Shown: positions 58,771 to 64,000 of the stretch, in pieces
How positions within the stretch are numbered: position 1 is the stretch's first letter
Layout of the letters: each line of letters opens with the position of its first letter
Assembly (NCBI GenBank): GCA_030549495.1
Contig: JAUIRK010001031.1
Span: forward strand, 372,001 to 436,000
Length of the DNA stretch: 64,000 bases
From: Nectonema munidae
Taxonomy: Eukaryota > Nematomorpha > Nectonematoida > Nectonematidae
Direction: 5' to 3'
The notes under the pieces: model-generated
Databases searched by the model: none
What the model was told of the DNA's origin: nothing
What the model saw: only the letters and a program-made list of their open reading frames with translations
Position numbers and translations under genes: made by a program

Positions 58771-59234
58771 TATTTTTTTGGCTAAAATTTAAAATAACTC
58801 TGAAAACTTAGAAAAAAATAAATTTTCTATAACAAATATAAGTTTCATTTAGTTTCAATAAAAAAATTCACATAACATTTAACATTTATGCTTAAGGAAG
58901 GCTATAAGACTGGCGTATGTAAATACAACATAACACAACGTAATGTTTAAAGTAAGATTACCATATTTCAAACATTCTACTTTATAAATGTGCATGTTTT
59001 TGATTATTCCCGTATTTTTCTATCTAATTTTGAATACGTTATCAAAATAGAAGAATTAACCACATTTTGAGTGTATTCTTGCAAGAAATAGTTTCGTCCA
59101 AACTTTCTATCATTTGAGTTTCTTTGTAGCGTATGTGCTCTTGTTACACTATCAGATATAGGTGGTAGAACATTTTACAGAGCTCGTAAGTTGCAATGAC
59201 ACAATGCTGATGGATATTCTATTCGCCAAAATTT
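58771..59234. other. AT-rich non-coding stretch
   Basis: Nothing recognised. The 5' part of the following truncated LINE may begin here. Confidence 0.4.
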
Positions 59235-62196
59235 AATCATAAAATCATAATTTAGAGATGCCATATTATTACCATATTTAAAAGAACATACGTTCTTTCA
59301 TCTAATAATGAAAGAAATTTGATTCAGGATACTACTTATATTTCAAATATATTTAATGATAAATTTACCGATGTTATGAATGATACTCAAACTTTCAATC
59401 TACCCACCTTCAGCTTTGCTAAAAACCATTAATTCAATTTTCATAAGATATCAATTCAAGATGTTTTACTATTTGTCAACTCTTTTAAGAACAAAAATTG
59501 CGTGGATATCTACGGTTTTTCTATGAAGGATGTTAAATTGGCTATCAACTACATTGCTAAGTATTTAGCGATAGGGTTTAATTCTTGCTTAGAGTTCGGA
59601 GTTTATCCTAAAGTTTTTAAGCTCTCTAAAGTTTCTCACATTTTCAAAAAAGGTGATAAGCTTGACCCTAACAATTATCGTCCCATACCAATTGTACCCG
59701 CCTTCTAGAAGGTGTTTGAGAAACTGTTATATAAACAAATAATCAATTACTTCAATTTAAATAATCTGCTTTACAAATTTCAGTTTGGTTTTAGAGAAAA
59801 GCACAATACTCAACTATTATTATATCTCTTTATTGAAATTATTGATAAACTTCAATCCGCTCTTGGTGTTTTAACAGTCTTTATTGACTTTACTAAAGCT
59901 TTTGATATGATTCCACATAATCTTCTCATTCAAAAACTAAGTTTGTATGGTTTTTTAGATCAGTCATTATCCCTCATCGTGCCGTATTTAAAAGATCGTC
60001 AAAAACAGGTTGTTTTTAATAGTTCTTTTTCTAAAAAAATAGATGTTGTTTCAGGTGTTCCTCAGGGTTCTATTTTGGGCCCATTTCTCTTTTTAATACT
60101 TTCAAATGATCTGCACTTATCTAATGAAAAACTGACTTTTTTCACGTTTGCTGATGATCTTACGATAAATATACCTTTTTCTTTGGATGATGAAATTATT
60201 AGTGTCAATTACTTTAATGATCAATTACATGGAGTTTTAAATTGGTGTTCCGTAAACAGTATGAAAGTAAATTTCAATAAATCTCAAGCGATGCTATTCA
60301 CAAGTATGAGTGAAACTAAAATTAAACTCTATAATTTCATGTTCATTGAATCTTTTGGAATAATAGGTGTTGTCATTGACAATAAACTAAAATGGGGCTG
60401 TCACATTGCTTGTATTGTGAACAAACTTTCAAGTGTTACTGGTATACTTAAATTTTTCCTTAATGCCTTTAGCTTAAAAGTCCAAAAATTGCTCTATGAT
60501 TCTTTTTTTTTATCTTATATAAATCTTGTCTTGTGGGGACATAATGATCTCACATTATTAATTAGACTACAAAAGAAAGCATTACGGTTGATATACATAA
60601 TGCAAATTTCCTATCCCATACAAGCTCACTTTTTTTGATGCTAAAGTGCTGAAAATTGATGATTTGTATGAGTACAACCTAGCTTTGATTACTTATAAGT
60701 TTCTCAACAATCAGCTTCCTGATACGTTTTTAGATGTTTTAAATTATAACCCAATGAAAGATAGATATGATTTACGAAATAAATTGAAAACCATTCTTCC
60801 GTATTATAAAAGATTGAAATATTATCAAACTATTAAATTTAAATTGGCTGAGTTTTGGAACAATAATAATTAGTATCTAGTCAATTACCTAAGTTTTAGT
60901 ATAAGCGAATTCAAAAAAAAATCAAAGATAGATACATTGAAAATTATAAAGTTAAATGCTCTCTAAGTAACTGTTTTTCTTGTAAATTTTCAATCCAATT
61001 GGATTCTTGATGTTTCGAACTGCTTATTTTGAAATTTTGTGTATATTTTTATTAGTGAACGAATGCTTTTTTTGCAATTATAAAATCTTCTAATCTTAAT
61101 GTGAATATTATGAATTATCTAACATTGTATTCTTTTTTTCTTTGTGCAAATATCATTTAAGCGCCTCATGGACCTTTTGGATTCCACAGTTTTCTTTTTT
61201 TAAATATATACAGTGAAACTTCGATATCTCGAACATGTGATATCTCGAAGTTCTTTTATGGTAAGAACTTTTTTCCCTATATATTACATGTAAATAAGTT
61301 TGGATATCTCGAACTCTGATATCTTGAATAACCCGGATATCTCGAAGTATTTAATTGTTACAAGCATCAAATTTACTATGTTTATCTCGAACTTTTTACA
61401 TACGTAAATAATCATTTACAACAAAACACCAAATAATAAAAAATAAATGTTCTCTAGCAATATTGTAGCAATACATAAGGGACCCTTTCCCTCTCCCCTC
61501 CACCTAATGTTTTCCTAGGGGGCAAAAACGCATTTTGCTCCTCTCCCCCTTCTCCCCAATAAATTTCAGTGTTTAAAATTTTATTTTATAGTTTGTAATG
61601 AAAATCTTAATGAAAGTAATATGTCAACATCATCAAAGCTGCTTAGAGAAGGAATGTAAAACTAGGCATACTATGTGTCATGATCATGGATTTCCATAGT
61701 TTTTTATGCCTTCATCAAATCATCTACCATTTTTTGGAATTTCTGTCTCTTTGAGTCCGACTTACTGACGTTGATTTAAAATAAAATGCATTTTAAAAAG
61801 ATATCATGATCTGTTTATTTTAGCAGAGTTAGTTTAGATCTAACAAGCAGATAAAAAACATATCGGTCGATACTTATTTTTTAAAAAATGGACTTGATAA
61901 TAGTTTTTCTTGATATTTTGGATATCCATAACACCTGGATATCTCGAAGTTTTTGTTTAGTCCCTTCAAATTCGAGATAACAAAGTTTTACTGTATTTGT
62001 TTTATTATTGTTGTGTGTCTTTTTGTTATGGTAATTTTAATGTGTAACATTTTGATTTTTCTATATTTCGAGTTATTCTTCTACTTTTTTTTTAATTTAA
62101 ACAACTTTGATGGAGTTTGATTCCACTAACTTAAATTATAATCATTAATACATTATGTAATCATTGGTTTTGTTTCAAATAAACTTCTTCTTCTTC
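59235..62196 (+). mobile_element. 5'-truncated CR1/Jockey-like LINE
   Basis: Reverse transcriptase remnant without the endonuclease. It has IFNDKFTDVMND, SFKNKNCVDIYGFSMKDVK, FKKGDKLDPNNYRPI (59502-59708) and an in-frame TAG at 59706-59708. The next 308 codons hold FQFGFREKHNTQ, VFIDFTKAFDMIPHNLL, SGVPQGSILGPFLFLILSND and the catalytic TFADDLTI. A frame change near 60620 separates the C-terminal part (KIDDLYEYNLALITYKFLNN, stop at 60871-60873). The 3' UTR runs to 62196, contains GGACCTTTTGGATTCCAC, and ends CAAATAAACTTCTTCTTCTTC. The AATAAA/(CTT)n end type is shared with the LINE at 20135-22200. A MITE interrupts the UTR. The catalytic core is intact, so this copy is younger than the duplicated one. 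Confidence 0.8.
61211..61993. mobile_element. pogo/Tigger-like MITE in the LINE 3' UTR
   Basis: The ends CAGTGAAACTTCGATATCTC and (complement) CAGTAAAACTTTGTTATCTC form inverted repeats with TA on both sides (61209-61210, 61994-61995). The GATATCTCGAA phrase repeats several times inside both arms, as is usual for Tigger-like families. No transposase is coded in its 783 bp. A C-rich patch occurs in the middle (61485-61555). Confidence 0.8.
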
Positions 62197-62303
62197 TAAA
62201 AAAATATTTGATTTTACTAAACATAACATTTTTTTTTAGGAAATATGCAAGAGTGTATTACAGAAGCCCGGAAGAATCACGGGGATGAAATGCCCCCTCC
62301 CCC

Positions 62304-63520
62304 ATGCCTATTTTTCTTTTGAAAAGTCACTCTCTTAGTCTTTTAGCTATTTCAAATGCTTCCCGCACCATTCCCACATCTATGTTGGAATTCACACTGG
62401 CTTGTACACCTCTTTTAACCAAACTAAAAGATAACCTAATAAGGCGTTATATTGATAAATTCAAATCACTAATACCTTCTTCCTCAGCATTTTATGTACA
62501 CATTCGTCACAACAATACCTCCCATCCATATGCGCGACTGCTCCAAACATCACTTCCCCTTCTACACCGATATCTCATTCACCCAAAAATACACCCAACC
62601 ACACTTGTGCAACCTGCCTCGCCCCTGCCTTTTGGTATCATAATCAATACATCCAAAACACGTGCAGCCTCACAGATAAAAAGAATTGAGACATATCTCT
62701 GACTCTACCACACTAAGGATATTTACTGATGCCGCGAAATAACCAAAAAAGTTCGCAATTGCTCTCTCATTCTATAGAGGCGAGTCACTTTCCGCTTTCT
62801 TCACCACAAGCCTTCCACTTAATCATTTAACCTTGATATCCGACGCAGAATGTCAAGCACTAATTGAATTGTGCTACCATATCACCAAACACATCAAAGA
62901 CTTTATTCTATTTGAAGCAATCCAGTTTTATACTGACTCTCAAAACCTCGCTCGCGATTTACATCTCAGCAAATACGCACCATTCATGGTCGCCAAACTA
63001 TTCTCTAAACTGCAATTTCTCTCGACCCACTTTATTATCTCTGTATTTTGTCCCGTGCTCATTTCAACGTTCATGAAAATATACACGTTGATTTCCTCGC
63101 CAAAAGAACCCTTTCAAAACCGCGCGAAACACTCTTGACCTCTTTACACCTCAGTGTTTTTATCCACGAACTCACACAATACACTAAGAAGCAATGTCAA
63201 TTGTCAGTCACCCAATCGACAAACATCTTTCTATCCCTCATAGCTGACATAACCGCCATTCATCAATATTGGTCAAAACACAAGTTCACCCCTCGCGATC
63301 TCTTATAAGGTGGCTATCCGGTTACTGCCTTTCCAAAAATTACCTCTTTCATATCAAACTTTCTGACACTCAGTCCTGCCGTTTCTGTGGCGCAGCTTGT
63401 GAATCATTTCACCACCTAACTTTTATTTGTCCATTTTTTATCTCTCATCGCCAAACAACTGTGTTTCAACTCTTGGTCATTTTCCCAACAATCTGAATGA
63501 ATTACTAACAGACTAGAAAC
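62304..63520 (+). mobile_element. RNase H-bearing LINE remnant (I/R1-type), 3' part only
   Basis: Broken plus-strand pieces of the C-terminal part of a non-LTR retrotransposon polyprotein. SLLAISNASRTIPTSMLEF (62304-62702) corresponds to the segment before RNase H. The RNase H domain has all four expected acids: D in FTDAA (about 62722), E in ISDAECQALIE (about 62850), D in FYTDSQNLA (about 62940) and D in IHVDFLAKR (63048-63308). A CCHC knuckle follows: CRFCGAACESFHHLTFICPF (63269-63496). Three or more frame changes and one stop break it. The DNA is visibly richer in C than its surroundings. The 3' end may reach about 63725. Confidence 0.7.
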
Positions 63521-64000
63521 TATTAATTTCCCTCTCGATGCTTTTACGAACTATTGAACCCATTCTAAATCTTCACTCACCGCCTACCCGATACCTTTCT
63601 TCCTCTCATATTTTCTCTATATTTCTTTTATTTTAGACTCTCTTTAAAACCTGTATAAACATAAAGACTGCTTCTTTGTGTTTTGGAAAGTGCTTTGACA
63701 TCTCTACCTACCTACCATACTTGTAATTAAAATTTTGGCCATTTTGAAGTATTATTTGAAAGGGGCATTTAGGAACTTAAGTTCTTTGCAAATATGTGGT
63801 TTGTTTACTTTTTATTCAACGGTATTGCATAAAAAGGAATAATTTTCTTCTCTAAATAGAAAAGATGATAAGAAAGTCACTATTAGGAATCATAAAAGGA
63901 GGTTTTTGGTTTTAAAACAAGTATCAATTTTTAATCAACGTTATAAAATGATACCAGTAGATACACATAATCCAAATTTTTATTTAATGTAATTGCATAT
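63521..64000. other. Right edge: LINE tail then AT-rich DNA
   Basis: The first 200 bp keep the C-rich composition of the preceding LINE remnant and end in CTACCTACCTACC. The rest is AT-rich with nothing recognised. Confidence 0.4.

Noticed and set aside
1-64000. CRISPR arrays, operons, bacterial promoters or an endosymbiont fragment
   Set aside because: No regularly spaced repeats were seen. Spliced exons, LINEs, SINEs and hAT elements show nuclear eukaryotic DNA throughout.

Overview
The window is AT-rich eukaryotic (invertebrate metazoan) DNA. It has spliced coding exons with canonical GT/AG junctions, long AT-rich non-coding stretches, LINEs, a tRNA-derived SINE and at least five hAT transposons, so bacterial concepts such as operons and ribosome binding sites do not apply. 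The hAT types (ZMYM1-like, GTF2IRD2-like, ZBED5/SCAND3-like) and the LINE types fit an arthropod or similar invertebrate. The species cannot be fixed from sequence alone.

The dominant feature is a direct tandem duplication. Copy A is 3376-29368 and copy B is 31857-54923. By eye the copies differ by about 1-2% substitutions plus many indels. They are separated only by a 2.5-kb GTF2IRD2-like hAT element (X, 29369-31856). Its left flank, TTTTATAC, is the right end of the unit; its right flank, CTCTACTT, is the left end of the unit. A second, different hAT (Y, 54924-56754) ends copy B at the same TTTTATAC target. The arrangement fits recombination between two X copies. It could also be two haplotypes of one locus joined by the assembler.

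Each unit carries, left to right: (1) the 3' half of an old ZMYM1-like hAT (V) with a GTF2IRD2-like hAT (Z) nested in it; (2) a minus-strand gene of at least five exons, whose splice phases agree at every junction, coding a C2H2 finger and a C-terminal cysteine-rich segment like that of MGA (DUF4801); (3) a tRNA-derived SINE and fragments; (4) two diverged minus-strand copies of an unnamed transposase-like family (CYxC, PHxxCxxC, GERFHQDI motifs); (5) an internally deleted LINE; (6) long AT-rich filler. Copy B keeps the last exon of the gene open. Copy A has one extra T in that exon and a 3.1-kb young hAT (W) 24 bp upstream of an internal splice acceptor.

Left of the duplication (1-3375) lie unremarkable sequence, a perfect 34-bp inverted repeat and the 5' half of V. 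Right of it (56763-64000) lie AT-rich DNA, a lone hAT end, a 5'-truncated LINE (59235-62196) whose 3' UTR holds a pogo/Tigger-like MITE, and a C-rich RNase H-bearing LINE remnant. Apart from the one spliced gene, nearly everything recognisable is transposon-derived.
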